This document shows positions 15,448 through 24,110 of a stretch of 64,000 nucleotides of DNA, in pieces (position 1 is the first letter of the stretch; the number at the start of each line of letters is the position of its first letter). This DNA comes from Clostridiales bacterium. Its GTDB lineage: Bacteria; Bacillota; Clostridia; Oscillospirales; Oscillospiraceae. The translations under genes were made by a program, and so were the position numbers. Under the pieces are notes generated by a model, which worked only from the letters and a program-made list of their open reading frames with translations, searched no databases and was not told the DNA's origin. The stretch spans positions 124,001 to 188,000 of the forward strand of contig CP107216.1 of NCBI GenBank assembly GCA_025757645.1, read 5' to 3'.

Positions 15448-18141
15448 ATGAGCAAACAGACTTTCCATCTGCCGACCTGGCGGCGCAAGCCGACGGCGGA
15501 CGAGGCCGCGCCGGACATTGCCGACAGCGAGCTGGTGCCCTCGGAGAGCGCCGCGCGCCCGACACGCCGCAAGCACGGCAAGCGCACCTATGTCATCGGC
15601 GGCGCGTTGCTGGCGCTGGCGATCGCGGCGGCGATCATCATTCCCGGCGCGGCCGGCGTCGGCGACGATGACGGCGCCGGCGGCGCGAGCACAACGCTTA
15701 CCCGCCCGGACGGCGACCCCTCCGGCCAGACCGCGGAGGACAATATCTACATTACGACCGGCGTCATGGATCAGGAGACCTACCGCTCCGAGACGACCGG
15801 CCAGACGAAGGCAAAGGTCGGCTTCATCGACTACAACCAGGCCGTGCACAACGTGCGCGTCGTCACGAGCGACAGCGTCTTTACCGAGGCCATCAGCACG
15901 AGCATGTTCGTCAAGCTCGGCGAGCAGAAGTACTTCAAGGACGGGGCGATCCTCGTGCGCAAGGCCGATTCCATCAGCGGCGACACCGCCACCTGGAGCG
16001 ACCAGATCGTGGCCATCTCGCAGCAGGACTATGAGGACGCCTACGGGCAGGACCCGCGCAACCTCAGCAACTACGTCATCAGCCGCGACACGGTGCTCAA
16101 CCCCACCATGACCGCCAACGACGACGGCACCTACACCCTCACCTTCGACCTCGAGCCGGCCGGCGCGAGCGCGTATTACCGCCACCAGGTGCGCACGTAC
16201 AGCGGCGCGTCGAAAAGCCCCGAATTCACGGCCGTACACATGGTCTGGACCATTGATGCCAACTGGGACCTCCTGCAGATGGACACCGTGGAGAGCTACG
16301 CCGTGTCCATGTCCGGCCTCGGCAGCCTCAACTGCACGAGCACGCTCACCGAGGTGTTCTCGGACTTCGGCGCCGTGACCGACGACCAGACCGAGTTCCA
16401 GCACTACCTCGAGACCGAATACGACCCCAACAACCTCGGCAAGCTCTCCGACGGCGGACAGGACACGCAGGCCATCGTGCGCGACTTCTTCCGCCGCACG
16501 CCGAACTACAGCCTCACCGTCACGGCCAACGGCCAGTCCTACGGCCTGACGGCCCACGTGGACATTGACCAAACCACCTTCCAGGTGCGCGGCAACGTCG
16601 CGGGCGTCGACCTCTTCGCCGCCTACAGCAACGAGCGCGTGTACGTCGCCTTCGGCAGCCAGAAGATCGTCCTGCGCGCGTCCGACACGATCGACGCGGC
16701 GCGCACGGTCGCGGGCTACCTCGGCGTACAGATCCCGAACATCTCGCTCGACGCGGCCGGCATGACCGCGCTGACGAAAAACGTCGCCATGCAGCAGACC
16801 GACACCGGCATGACCATCCGGCTCAACGACCCGATGATCTCCGGCACCGTTCTGCTCACCAACCCGGACGCCCTGCGCCTGACGCGCGCGGACGTGGCGC
16901 TCAACTTCGGCGGCGCGCGCATGCACGTCACCGCCACGCCGTACTACGGCGGCTTCCAGGTGCAGTCGCTCAGCGGCTACACCGATCTGACCGGCGCGCT
17001 GAGCCTCGTGAGCCCCCTCATGGACGCGGCGACCGCCAAAACCGCGACCTTCAACGTCGCGCTCAGCGGCCCGCTGAGCCTCTCGGGCACGGCCACCGTG
17101 ACCCGCACCTCCGGCGGCTATGACGCCGCGCTCACCACCACGATCGACGGCGTGACCGTCACGGCCGAATACATCGGCAGCACGGTGTACGTCTCGGCGG
17201 GGAACATCCACGTCAGCGGCACGGGCAGCGAGATCAAAGACCTCGTCGCCTGGGCGGGAAAGCTCGCCGGCGCGGGCGACGCCGCTGCCGCCGGCAATGC
17301 CTACGCGCAGTTTTTCCGCGAGCTCACGCCGCAGTCCGCCGTGAACAGCATCCAGGACCTCGCGTGGTCGAATAACGCGCTGCACGCGCAGCTCAACATC
17401 GCGGGCAACGCCGTCTCCGCCGCGCTCTCGGCCAACAGCGTGACCGTCACGGCCTCGGGCTGGACGGTGCGCGTGACGATCACCGGCACGTCCGGCTCCG
17501 CCACCACGCTGCATCCCACGAACGGCAATTATGTCACCCTCTCGCAGCTGCAGCCCTTCGCCCCCGTGCTCGAGCGCTATGTCGGCGCGCAGGCCATGGG
17601 CATGGACGCGACCGTGTCCGTCAACGGCTACAGCCTCGATACCGACGTCGTGCTCTCGCTCGGCAAGCCCGTCGCAGCGCGCGCCGTGTCGCAGATCCTC
17701 GGCCGCGACCTGACCGTCACGTTCTGGAACGACCGCGTCTATATCGACTACGGCTGGCACCACGTCGAGGCGTCCATGAACTCGCTCGAGCGGGCGCTCT
17801 ACGCCGTGCTCACCATCACGCCGGGCGTCGACCGCCAGACCGTGCAGAATGCCATCGAGGCCTATACCTACTTCTTCGAGCACCTGTCGTTTGCGAATGT
17901 CGTCGGTGCGATCTCCGCGTTCGGCTATGCCGACGGGGCGCTGAACATCACGGCGAACATCGCGGCGTCGCCGCTGTACATCTCGCTCACGCCGAGCCAG
18001 ATCACGCTGCGCACGCAGGTCGATTCGGCCACCCTCGCCGTCACGGCCACGCCGGGCAGCGCCTACGCCTCCGCGCCGGATCTGACGCCGCAGGGCGGCA
18101 GCTACCGCAATCTCGATGATTTCCTCGCCCTGTTCGGCTGA
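15448..18141 (+). CDS. Large membrane-anchored extracytoplasmic protein of unknown function
   Basis: The protein has 897 residues. Residues 1-48 are cytoplasmic, basic and Pro-rich. A single transmembrane helix follows at about 49-66 (VIGGALLALAIAAAIIIPG), then a GDDDGAGG linker and an ~820-residue extracellular part. The extracellular part is rich in Thr/Val/Ser and contains repeated amphipathic strands and Asn/Asp turns, for example DVALNFGGARMHVTATPYYG and YVSAGNIHVSG, which suggests stacked beta-sheets. No enzymatic motif is recognised. The start has GGGAG nine bases upstream. A small hairpin in the leader (CCTGACG...CGTCAGG, 15400-15420) may affect expression. A strong terminator follows at 18211. 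A role in the cell envelope is inferred from topology only. Confidence 0.85.
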   Translation: MSKQTFHLPTWRRKPTADEAAPDIADSELVPSESAARPTRRKHGKRTYVIGGALLALAIAAAIIIPGAAGVGDDDGAGGASTTLTRPDGDPSGQTAEDNIYITTGVMDQETYRSETTGQTKAKVGFIDYNQAVHNVRVVTSDSVFTEAISTSMFVKLGEQKYFKDGAILVRKADSISGDTATWSDQIVAISQQDYEDAYGQDPRNLSNYVISRDTVLNPTMTANDDGTYTLTFDLEPAGASAYYRHQVRTYSGASKSPEFTAVHMVWTIDANWDLLQMDTVESYAVSMSGLGSLNCTSTLTEVFSDFGAVTDDQTEFQHYLETEYDPNNLGKLSDGGQDTQAIVRDFFRRTPNYSLTVTANGQSYGLTAHVDIDQTTFQVRGNVAGVDLFAAYSNERVYVAFGSQKIVLRASDTIDAARTVAGYLGVQIPNISLDAAGMTALTKNVAMQQTDTGMTIRLNDPMISGTVLLTNPDALRLTRADVALNFGGARMHVTATPYYGGFQVQSLSGYTDLTGALSLVSPLMDAATAKTATFNVALSGPLSLSGTATVTRTSGGYDAALTTTIDGVTVTAEYIGSTVYVSAGNIHVSGTGSEIKDLVAWAGKLAGAGDAAAAGNAYAQFFRELTPQSAVNSIQDLAWSNNALHAQLNIAGNAVSAALSANSVTVTASGWTVRVTITGTSGSATTLHPTNGNYVTLSQLQPFAPVLERYVGAQAMGMDATVSVNGYSLDTDVVLSLGKPVAARAVSQILGRDLTVTFWNDRVYIDYGWHHVEASMNSLERALYAVLTITPGVDRQTVQNAIEAYTYFFEHLSFANVVGAISAFGYADGALNITANIAASPLYISLTPSQITLRTQVDSATLAVTATPGSAYASAPDLTPQGGSYRNLDDFLALFG

Positions 18142-18210
18142 GCAGGCGCAGCGCATAAAGCTTTACTCCCGCAAGTCTCCCCCGCAAAGTTTTCCCCCAA
18201 TCGCACAGCA

Positions 18211-18240
18211 AGCCCCCGGACATTTCGTCCGGGGGCTTTG
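18211..18240 (+). terminator. Terminator of the large membrane-anchored protein gene
   Basis: An 11-bp stem (AGCCCCCGGAC and complement) has an ATTTC loop and is followed by TTGCTGT. Similar hairpins recur at about 18314-18340 and 18440-18468. The last may serve the convergent spo0A gene. Confidence 0.7.
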
Positions 18241-18271
18241 CTGTAGTCGGGCGGCACAGCCCGCCGCCGAA

Positions 18272-18340
18272 GCCGCAGGGGCAAGGCCCGCCTCGAATGA
18301 GATCCATACAGAAAGCCCTCGGACAACCGTCCGGGGGCTT
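18272..18340 (+). repeat. Dispersed repeat A, copy 1 (10-bp deletion)
   Basis: The core runs GCCGCAGGGG-(gap)-GCAAGGCCCGCCTCGAATGA-GATCC and is followed by ATACAGAAAGCCC and a hairpin. It lacks about 10 bp present in the other three copies. Confidence 0.75.
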
Positions 18341-18385
18341 CCCATGCGCTTCATCCAAAACCCGCCGCGCAGCAGGTCACACACA

Positions 18386-18471
18386 GCCGCAGGGGAGCTC
18401 GAGGGGGCAAGGCCCGCCTCGAATGAGATCCATACAGAAAGCCCTTGGACATTTCGTCCGAGGGCTTTCTG
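18386..18471 (+). repeat. Dispersed repeat A, copy 2
   Basis: The full 46-bp core begins GCCGCAGGGGAGCTCGAGGG and ends at GATCC, followed by ATACAGAAAGCCC and a hairpin. It lies 114 bp after copy 1. Confidence 0.8.
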
Positions 18472-18497
18472 CATCCTCTTTTTCTCCTGCTGCGCAT

Positions 18498-19283
18498 TCA
18501 GTGCACGCTCGCCTGCTTCTGCCGCAGGCTCAGGCAGTCGGCGATCATGGCGATGAACTCCGAATTCGTCGGCTTGCCCTTGATGTTCGAGACCGTGTAG
18601 CCGAAAAACTTCTGCAGCGTCTCGATATCGCCGCGATCCCACGCGACCTCGATCGCGTGCCGGATGGCGCGCTCGACGCGCGAGGGCGTCGTGTTGAACT
18701 TGCGCGCGACCTCGGGATAGAGCACCTTCGTCACGGAGTTGATGATGTCCATGCCGTCGATGGTCAGCAAGATTGCCTCGCGCAGGTACTGGTAGCCCTT
18801 GATGTGCGCGGGCACGCCGATCTCGTGGATGACGTCGGTGACGACGCTCTCGAGCGAGGGCTCGGGCTCTGCCGCGGCGAGCTGCGTGCCCGCGCCGCCG
18901 GTGCGCTGGCGCGGCCGGGCCGTCTGGCGGATGCGCTGCACGAGCAGCGGCGGGTCAAACGGCTTTTGCATAAAGTACGTCGTGCCGAGCTCCGCACACT
19001 CCATCAGCACCTGATCGTTGCAGATCGCGGAGGTGACGATCACGCGCGACGATGCATTTTTCGCCCGCAGATGCGTCAGCAGGGACAGGCCGTCCAGATT
19101 CGGCAGCACGAGGTCGAGCACCACGACGTCGGGCTGAAATTTGGTGATGAGTTCTTCCGCGCGCAGCCCATTGTCCGTCTGGGCGACCAGTTCCATGTCC
19201 GTCTCCTGGCCGATGGCCTTGGAATAGGCCGCGCGGTACTGTTCGCCGGGATCAGCCAGCAGAACACTGATTTTCGTTTCCAT
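18498..19283 (-). CDS. spo0A: Sporulation transcription factor Spo0A
   Basis: Master response regulator of sporulation, 261 residues. The N-terminal receiver (1-120) has the phospho-acceptor Asp in VVVLDLVLPNLDG, Thr/Ser in VTSAIC and Lys in FMQKPFD. The acidic pocket reads LLADPGEQ, where ADD is usual, so one of the two conserved Asp is replaced by Pro. After a linker of about 25 residues, the C-terminal DNA-binding domain is highly conserved (AHIKGYQYLREAI, TTPSRVERAIRHAIEVAW, FGYTVSNIKGKPTNSEFIA). The ATG at 19283 has GGAGGA upstream. 0A-box pairs upstream imply autoregulation. The usual partner spoIVB is found 3 kb upstream, split off by intervening genes. Confidence 0.97.
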   Translation of the reverse strand: METKISVLLADPGEQYRAAYSKAIGQETDMELVAQTDNGLRAEELITKFQPDVVVLDLVLPNLDGLSLLTHLRAKNASSRVIVTSAICNDQVLMECAELGTTYFMQKPFDPPLLVQRIRQTARPRQRTGGAGTQLAAAEPEPSLESVVTDVIHEIGVPAHIKGYQYLREAILLTIDGMDIINSVTKVLYPEVARKFNTTPSRVERAIRHAIEVAWDRGDIETLQKFFGYTVSNIKGKPTNSEFIAMIADCLSLRQKQASVH

Positions 19284-19360
19284 AACATTCTCCTCCGCAA
19301 AAATTCAGGCTTGCGGTCAGCTCTCTGCCAAATCGCTCGTTTCCCCTGTCTTGCGAGGAT

Positions 19361-19389
19361 ATTTTACCATATCTGGAATGCGAGAACAA
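19361..19389 (-). promoter_or_regulatory. Probable vegetative promoter of spo0A
   Basis: On the minus strand TTGTTC (19384-19389), a 17-bp spacer and TAAAAT (19361-19366) lie 78 bp upstream of the start codon. Confidence 0.5.
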
Positions 19390-19490
19390 TGTGATTTTTG
19401 GCGAATTACTCTAGTTTTCTGTTGACATAATCTGATAATAACCGTCGAAAGGTACAATTTTTCGAAGCAAACCGCAATATCTCGCCTGCG

Positions 19491-19513
19491 TTCGACAGAC
19501 AGAATGTGTCGAA
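19491..19513. promoter_or_regulatory. Inverted pair of 0A boxes
   Basis: TTCGACA (19491-19497) and TGTCGAA (19507-19513) are perfect 0A boxes (consensus TGTCGAA) in inverted orientation with a 9-bp gap. A further CGTCGAA (one mismatch) occurs at 19443-19449. Together they form a candidate autoregulatory region upstream of spo0A. Confidence 0.65.
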
Positions 19514-19650
19514 TGCATATATGTGTTATGTAAACCGATATTCCGACACGTGTCTTGTCACCGCGACAGCAGCCGACCCGCTGCGCACGGCAAAGCCCGA
19601 AAACCGCCGCTTCGGCCGGCGCACGACCGGCGGCACCGCCTGCACGCAGC

Positions 19651-19683
19651 AAAAAGCGGAAGGGACGGCTGCCCCTTCCGCTT
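19651..19683 (-). terminator. Terminator of the SulP gene
   Basis: A stem AAGCGGAAGGG with its complement (19654-19683) is followed on the minus strand by TTTTTGCTG, 31 bp past the stop. Confidence 0.75.
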
Positions 19684-19713
19684 CATACTGTATTTTGTAT
19701 CTGCGCCGCGCGC

Positions 19714-22245
19714 TCAGTCCCGGTCGTCCTCGCGGTGGCCGCGGGCATCCGCGCGCTCGGTATGGCGCTGCGCACGCTCGTCCGCATGGTCGGCATGGCG
19801 CTGCGCTTTTTCTGCCAGATGATCGGCCTGCCGCTGCGCGCGCTCCGCCGCGTGCTGCGCGTGGCGCTGGGCCTTCTCGGCCGCGTTCTGCGCCTTGCGG
19901 GCCAGCTCCGCCGCCTGCCGCTGCTCGCGCGCCACCTGCTTCTCCGCCTGACGGCGCAGGCGCGCCTCGAGCTGCTGCTCATGGCGCAGCTGCTGCTCGG
20001 TGGCGTGCTGCTCGTGCCGCTCCTGATACGCGGCCATGTGCTCGGCGTGCCGCTCGGACAGCTCCGCCTGATGCTGGGCGCGGCGAGCGCTGCGTTCGGC
20101 GCGCTCGTGCTCGATGCGCGCGTGCAGCTGCGTCCGGCGGGCCTCGATGCGCGCCGCGCTCGTGGGATGATTTGCGCGGAAATCGTGGTCGAGGTGGTCG
20201 CGCCGCTCGCGCACGTGCTCGACGAACTCGGGGTGCTCCTGCTCGACGCGGTCGATGAGGCTGTCGCGCTCGGCCTCGAGGTCGGTAAACACATCGTCCT
20301 CGGAGTTGCCGAGCAGCGCGGCCAGCTCGTCCGTGTGGCCCTCGAGGTGCAGCAGCACCTCGTCGGTGTCGATGCTGCCGAAGTGAAAGTCCTCGTTGAG
20401 GAAATGCTCGAGCATCGTGCGGCGCGCGTCCTTGTCCTCTGTTGTGCGCATGCGCGCGAGCAGGAGCTGCACGTTGCGCTCGATCTGCACCTCGGCGTCC
20501 GCGCCGTAGAGCCACTCGAGCTCCTGCAGCTGGCGGATATCGTCCATGTTGTCGGGGATGCGCTGCTGCGCCCCGCCGATGTCGACGGCCGCGTCGGCAT
20601 CGCGCAGCGCGCCCTGGATCGTGCGGCGCACCGCGCCGGATTCGATCAGCTCCCCGGCCTCGAAGTGCCGCAGCTGGTCGTTGACCTCGCCGATGTGCTC
20701 GGTCAGGTAAAAGCGCACGCCCTGCGCGCGCAGCTTGCGGTTGAGCACGACGAGCCGGTCGCACGCCGTGATGTCCACGCTCACGATGGCGCTGCCGTCG
20801 ACGATGACGGCCTGCGTATCAGGCTGCACCGCGCCCTCGATGTCCTCCTGAAAGCGGCGGATGTTGGCGAAAAACAGGCTGCCGCTGAAGCGGTAGAGCA
20901 CGATGTGCGGCAGCGCCTGCACGCCGCTGACGCGGTCGATCGGGAAAAACCCGGCCTTGCCCGGCAGCGTGCCGAGGAAGGTGCGCTGGGGCGCTGCCGC
21001 GCGCATGAGCACGTCGATGAACGACAGCACCATGCCCACGAGCACGCCCTTGATCGCGCCGAGCAGCAGCACGCCGAAAAACGCCCCGGTGAAGATGCCG
21101 AGCTCCACGCGGTTGACGCGCCAGAGCCGCCGCGCGATGCCGAACTCCGTCGCCCCGATGAGCGCGTTGACGACGATGGCCGTCAGCACCGGCACGGGCA
21201 GAAAGCGGATGAGCGGCGTGGCGACGAGCAGCACGACGAGCATGGTCACGCTCGCCATGACGGACACGAGCTGCGTCCTGCCGCCGTTGCGCTCGTTGAC
21301 GGCCGTGCGCGACACGCTGCCCGACACGACGCAGCAGCCGACGAGCCCGGCGGCGACGTTGCCCACGGCATACGTCACGATCTCGCGGCGGCCGTTGAGG
21401 CGGTAGCCGTTTTTCTGCGCCGTGCCGGAGGAGGCCAGCAGCGTCTCGGCCAGAATGACGGCCGCGACCGGCAGCGTCGCCACGAGCGCCTGCGTAAACG
21501 GCAGCGCGCCCAGATCCGGCAGCACGACCTTCGGCAGGCCGCGCGGCACGGCGGCCAGCAGCGCCACGCCCCAGTCGTCCAGCGGGGCGAACGCGCCGAG
21601 CAGCCCGCCCAGCACCATCATCACGAGCACCCACGGCACCTTCGGCCACTTGCGCGGCGCGATGAGCAAAATTGCGAGCGTCCCGAAGCCGAGCGCGGCG
21701 GTGGGCCAGTTGATGACTTTCGCTGCGTCAAAAACGTGCCCCAGCAGCTCGAACAGCTCGCCCGTGCCGGTCGCGGAGCCGAGCAATTTTGGCACCTGCA
21801 TGAGGATGATCTCGCAGCAGACACCGCTGATGAACCCGCCCATGACGGGCTCGGAGATGTAATCGACGGCCTTGTCCGCGTGCACGAGTGCGAACACGGC
21901 CAGCCACAGCGCGACGTACAGCGTCAGCACCGGCACGATGCGCATGGCCTCCGCGCCGCCGGGCGTGACGCCGAGCGACGCGAGCACCGCGCCGATCATG
22001 GCGGCCGGCGCGGCGTCGACGCCGAAGATGAACTCCCGCGTCGTGCTGAGCATCGCAAACAGCAGAATCGGCACCAGCGACCCGTACAGCCCGTAGACCG
22101 GCGGCAGGCCGGCCAGCTGAGCATAGCCCATCGAGATCGGGATGGACAGCAGCGCAATGAGCACGCCGGAGAACAGATCCGGCCCGAGCTGCGCCCGGTC
22201 GTACCCACGCAGGGAGGCGAACAGCGGCTGGGAAAGCGCTTTCAT
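19714..22245 (-). CDS. SulP-family anion permease with STAS domain and long His/Arg/Glu-rich tail
   Basis: The protein has 843 residues, against 550-600 for most SulP proteins. The first ~430 residues form the transporter core (LFSGVLIALLSIPISMGYAQLAGL near the start, PVMGGFISGVCCEIIL, ten or more hydrophobic segments). A STAS domain follows at about 440-560 (VIVDGSAIVSVDITACDRL). A highly charged segment comes next. The last ~190 residues are almost purely Ala/Arg/His/Glu/Gln with a heptad-like pattern (AEKAQRHAQHAAERAQRQAD), predicted to be a long coiled coil. Such proteins move sulfate, bicarbonate or other anions; substrate is not deducible. The start at 22245 has AGGTGAT upstream. It separates spo0A from spoIVB. 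Confidence 0.88.
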   Translation of the reverse strand: MKALSQPLFASLRGYDRAQLGPDLFSGVLIALLSIPISMGYAQLAGLPPVYGLYGSLVPILLFAMLSTTREFIFGVDAAPAAMIGAVLASLGVTPGGAEAMRIVPVLTLYVALWLAVFALVHADKAVDYISEPVMGGFISGVCCEIILMQVPKLLGSATGTGELFELLGHVFDAAKVINWPTAALGFGTLAILLIAPRKWPKVPWVLVMMVLGGLLGAFAPLDDWGVALLAAVPRGLPKVVLPDLGALPFTQALVATLPVAAVILAETLLASSGTAQKNGYRLNGRREIVTYAVGNVAAGLVGCCVVSGSVSRTAVNERNGGRTQLVSVMASVTMLVVLLVATPLIRFLPVPVLTAIVVNALIGATEFGIARRLWRVNRVELGIFTGAFFGVLLLGAIKGVLVGMVLSFIDVLMRAAAPQRTFLGTLPGKAGFFPIDRVSGVQALPHIVLYRFSGSLFFANIRRFQEDIEGAVQPDTQAVIVDGSAIVSVDITACDRLVVLNRKLRAQGVRFYLTEHIGEVNDQLRHFEAGELIESGAVRRTIQGALRDADAAVDIGGAQQRIPDNMDDIRQLQELEWLYGADAEVQIERNVQLLLARMRTTEDKDARRTMLEHFLNEDFHFGSIDTDEVLLHLEGHTDELAALLGNSEDDVFTDLEAERDSLIDRVEQEHPEFVEHVRERRDHLDHDFRANHPTSAARIEARRTQLHARIEHERAERSARRAQHQAELSERHAEHMAAYQERHEQHATEQQLRHEQQLEARLRRQAEKQVAREQRQAAELARKAQNAAEKAQRHAQHAAERAQRQADHLAEKAQRHADHADERAQRHTERADARGHREDDRD

Positions 22246-22280
22246 AGTATCACCTGGTTTTAATATATAGAGTGTCCCGC

Positions 22281-22634
22281 TCAGGCGAGCAGGGGGTCAA
22301 GCCCGGCGTCGAGCCGGGCGTTGCGTTTCGCCTTCGGCCGGTCGATGACCCGGCCGCGCGCGACAGGGTTTCCGAGGATGCGGCGCACGAGCTTTTCGTT
22401 GTCGCGCTGCTTTTTCTGGATCTTGCCGCTGCCGGCCAGATGCACATGCATGTTGATGAGTCCGGGCAGCAGATAGCGCCCGCGCAGGTCGATGCGTGTG
22501 TACCCCGCCGGGGCAGTGCCGGCCGGCACGATGTCCGTGATCGTCTCGCCGTCCGTGAGCACGCACAGTCCGGGCTGTACGCACATATCCTTCGTGCCGT
22601 CGAGAAGGTTTGCGTTGTCAAATGCGTATTTCAT
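22281..22634 (-). pseudogene. Amidohydrolase, N-terminal stump
   Basis: A 117-residue open frame begins exactly like amidohydrolases of the imidazolonepropionase/prolidase type: MKYAFDNANLLDGTKDM, then DLRGRYLLPGLINMHVHLAG with the HxH metal ligands. The family continues for about 300 more residues. Here the similarity ends shortly after KLVRRILGNP, and an unrelated Arg-rich end follows. The start (ATG 22634) and ribosome-binding site (GAGAGG) are intact. The stump lies between spoIVB and sulP, consistent with decay of an inserted block. Confidence 0.75.
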
Positions 22635-22741
22635 GCTGCGCCTCTCTTTCCGCGGCCCGGCCGCACCGGGCAAAATGAATAAAAACAGAATATCACATTT
22701 GGCAAATATGTCAAGCCGTGCGGCACGTCCGACGCGCACCC

Positions 22742-22795
22742 CTTGGCTCCCTTGTGTAAAGGGCGCTGGCAGCCGTCAGGCTGACTGAGGGATTG
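22742..22795 (-). repeat. Dispersed palindromic repeat C
   Basis: Reads GGCTCCCTTGTGTAAAGGGC-GCTGGCAGCCGTCAGG-CTGACTGAGGGATTG. It contains the imperfect dyads CCCTTGTGTAAAGGG and CAGCCGTCAGGCTG. I recall near-identical repeats across Faecalibacterium and relatives. The 300-bp gap around it holds nothing else except the spoIVB terminator. Confidence 0.7.
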
Positions 22796-22884
22796 ACACG
22801 TTGATTCCTGCGCTGGCTTCGTATCTGCACCCCCTCCGTCGCGGCACAAAGCGCCGCGCCGCCGGTCACGCCCCGCGCAGCAAA

Positions 22885-22909
22885 GCGCGCCGGGCACTGC
22901 CCGGCGCGC
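22885..22909 (-). terminator. Hairpin after spoIVB
   Basis: An 11-bp stem GCGCGCCGGGC with its complement and a 3-nt loop is followed on the minus strand by TTTGCTG, 26 bp past the stop. Confidence 0.6.
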
Positions 22910-22934
22910 CCGCACGCATCCAGAATGTGTTGTC

Positions 22935-23948
22935 TTACGCTGCCTTGTCCTGCGCCGCCGACGCCGCGAGCATGTCGTCGATGCTCACGCCGTAGCCCTT
23001 GGCGGGGTCTGCGAGCAGCACGTGCGTCACCGCGCCGATGAGCCTGCCGTCCTGCAAAATGGGGCTGCCGCTCATGCCCTGCACGATGCCGCCGGTCGCG
23101 GCCAGCAGGTCCGGGTCGGTGACGGTGATGAGAAAGCGCGTGCACCCGCCGTCATGATACACCCGGCTGATGTCCACCGTGTACGCCCGCACGTCCTCGC
23201 CCGCAACCGTGGACAGGATGGTCGCGCCGCCGGTTTTCACCGTGTCGGCGGATGCCGTCTCGACCGCGTCCCCGGCCGGCGGCGCGTCCAGCGTGCCGAA
23301 AATGCCAAACAGGCAGTTGCGCTCGATGCCGCCGATGCGGTCGCCGGGATCGAAGCTGCCGACGAGCTCCCCGGCCGTGCCGTGGCCGCCGGGGCGCGCG
23401 TCCGCGATAACGGCCGAGAGCACGCTGCCGTCGCGCAGCGGCATGAGCACGCCGCTCGTCTCGTCCGAGATGCCGTGGCCGAGCGCGCCGTAGCGCCCCG
23501 TGGCCGGGTCATAGTACGTGAGCGTGCCGACGCCCGTCACCCCGTCGCGCAGCCAGAGGCCAAGCTGCCGCGTGCCGTCGGCCGTGACGGCGGGCGTGAC
23601 CGTCGCCGTGACCTCCGCGCCCCTGCGCAGCACGGTCACGGACATGGTGTCCCCCGCCGCGTCCATGGCGGCAAGAAAGTCCGCCGAGGACGCGATGTCC
23701 CGGCCGTCGATGCGGCAGATCACGTCACCGGGCAGCAGTCCCGCGTCCTTGGCGGGCGTGGCCTTGCCGCCGGGCGTGTCCACCTCGGCGAGATCCGCCA
23801 CGAGCATGCCCGCCGTCGTCATCTGAATGCCGACGGCCCGGCCGAGCGGCACGAGCGACGCCGCCTGCGCCGACACGCCCGCGCACAGCGCGAGCGCGAC
23901 CGCCGCCGTGACGGCAAACCGGCGCAAAAAATGTGGTTGTTTCCGCAA
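22935..23948 (-). CDS. spoIVB: SpoIVB serine peptidase (sigma-K checkpoint protease)
   Basis: SpoIVB is released from the forespore and triggers processing of pro-sigma-K. The product is 337 residues. A hydrophobic N-terminal signal-anchor (FAVTAAVALALCAGVSAQA) is followed by a PDZ domain (about 65-155; AGLLPGDVICRIDGRDI). The SA-family protease domain keeps the catalytic His in YGALGHGISD, Ser in QGMSGSPILQ and the conserved Asp in AVIADARPGG. The start is taken as TTG 23948, placed behind AAGGGGGGA with correct spacing. An ATG far upstream in frame would add about 57 unlikely residues. It normally sits next to spo0A; here they are 3.6 kb apart. Confidence 0.92.
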   Translation of the reverse strand: MRKQPHFLRRFAVTAAVALALCAGVSAQAASLVPLGRAVGIQMTTAGMLVADLAEVDTPGGKATPAKDAGLLPGDVICRIDGRDIASSADFLAAMDAAGDTMSVTVLRRGAEVTATVTPAVTADGTRQLGLWLRDGVTGVGTLTYYDPATGRYGALGHGISDETSGVLMPLRDGSVLSAVIADARPGGHGTAGELVGSFDPGDRIGGIERNCLFGIFGTLDAPPAGDAVETASADTVKTGGATILSTVAGEDVRAYTVDISRVYHDGGCTRFLITVTDPDLLAATGGIVQGMSGSPILQDGRLIGAVTHVLLADPAKGYGVSIDDMLAASAAQDKAA

Positions 23949-24110
23949 AAAATCCCCCCTTTGCGCGTGCAGTATCAGTATGCCGGGTTTCGGACAAAAT
24001 AGCGGCGGAACATTCTTGCTCGATTGCCTGCCGGGGCGCAAATGCCTGCGGCGGCGTGCATACGATGTACGGAGCCAGTTTTGGTAATTCGATGCATCGG
24101 AGGCATTTCC

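Larger units (their letters stand above)
18142..18497. other. Intergenic region with stacked hairpins and two repeat A copies
   Basis: The region holds no gene. It holds the terminator at 18211-18240 and two copies of repeat A, each followed by a hairpin of nearly the same sequence as the terminator. It is thus a threefold-repeated AGCCC..GGACA..TCC..GGGCT hairpin series between two convergent genes. Confidence 0.7.
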
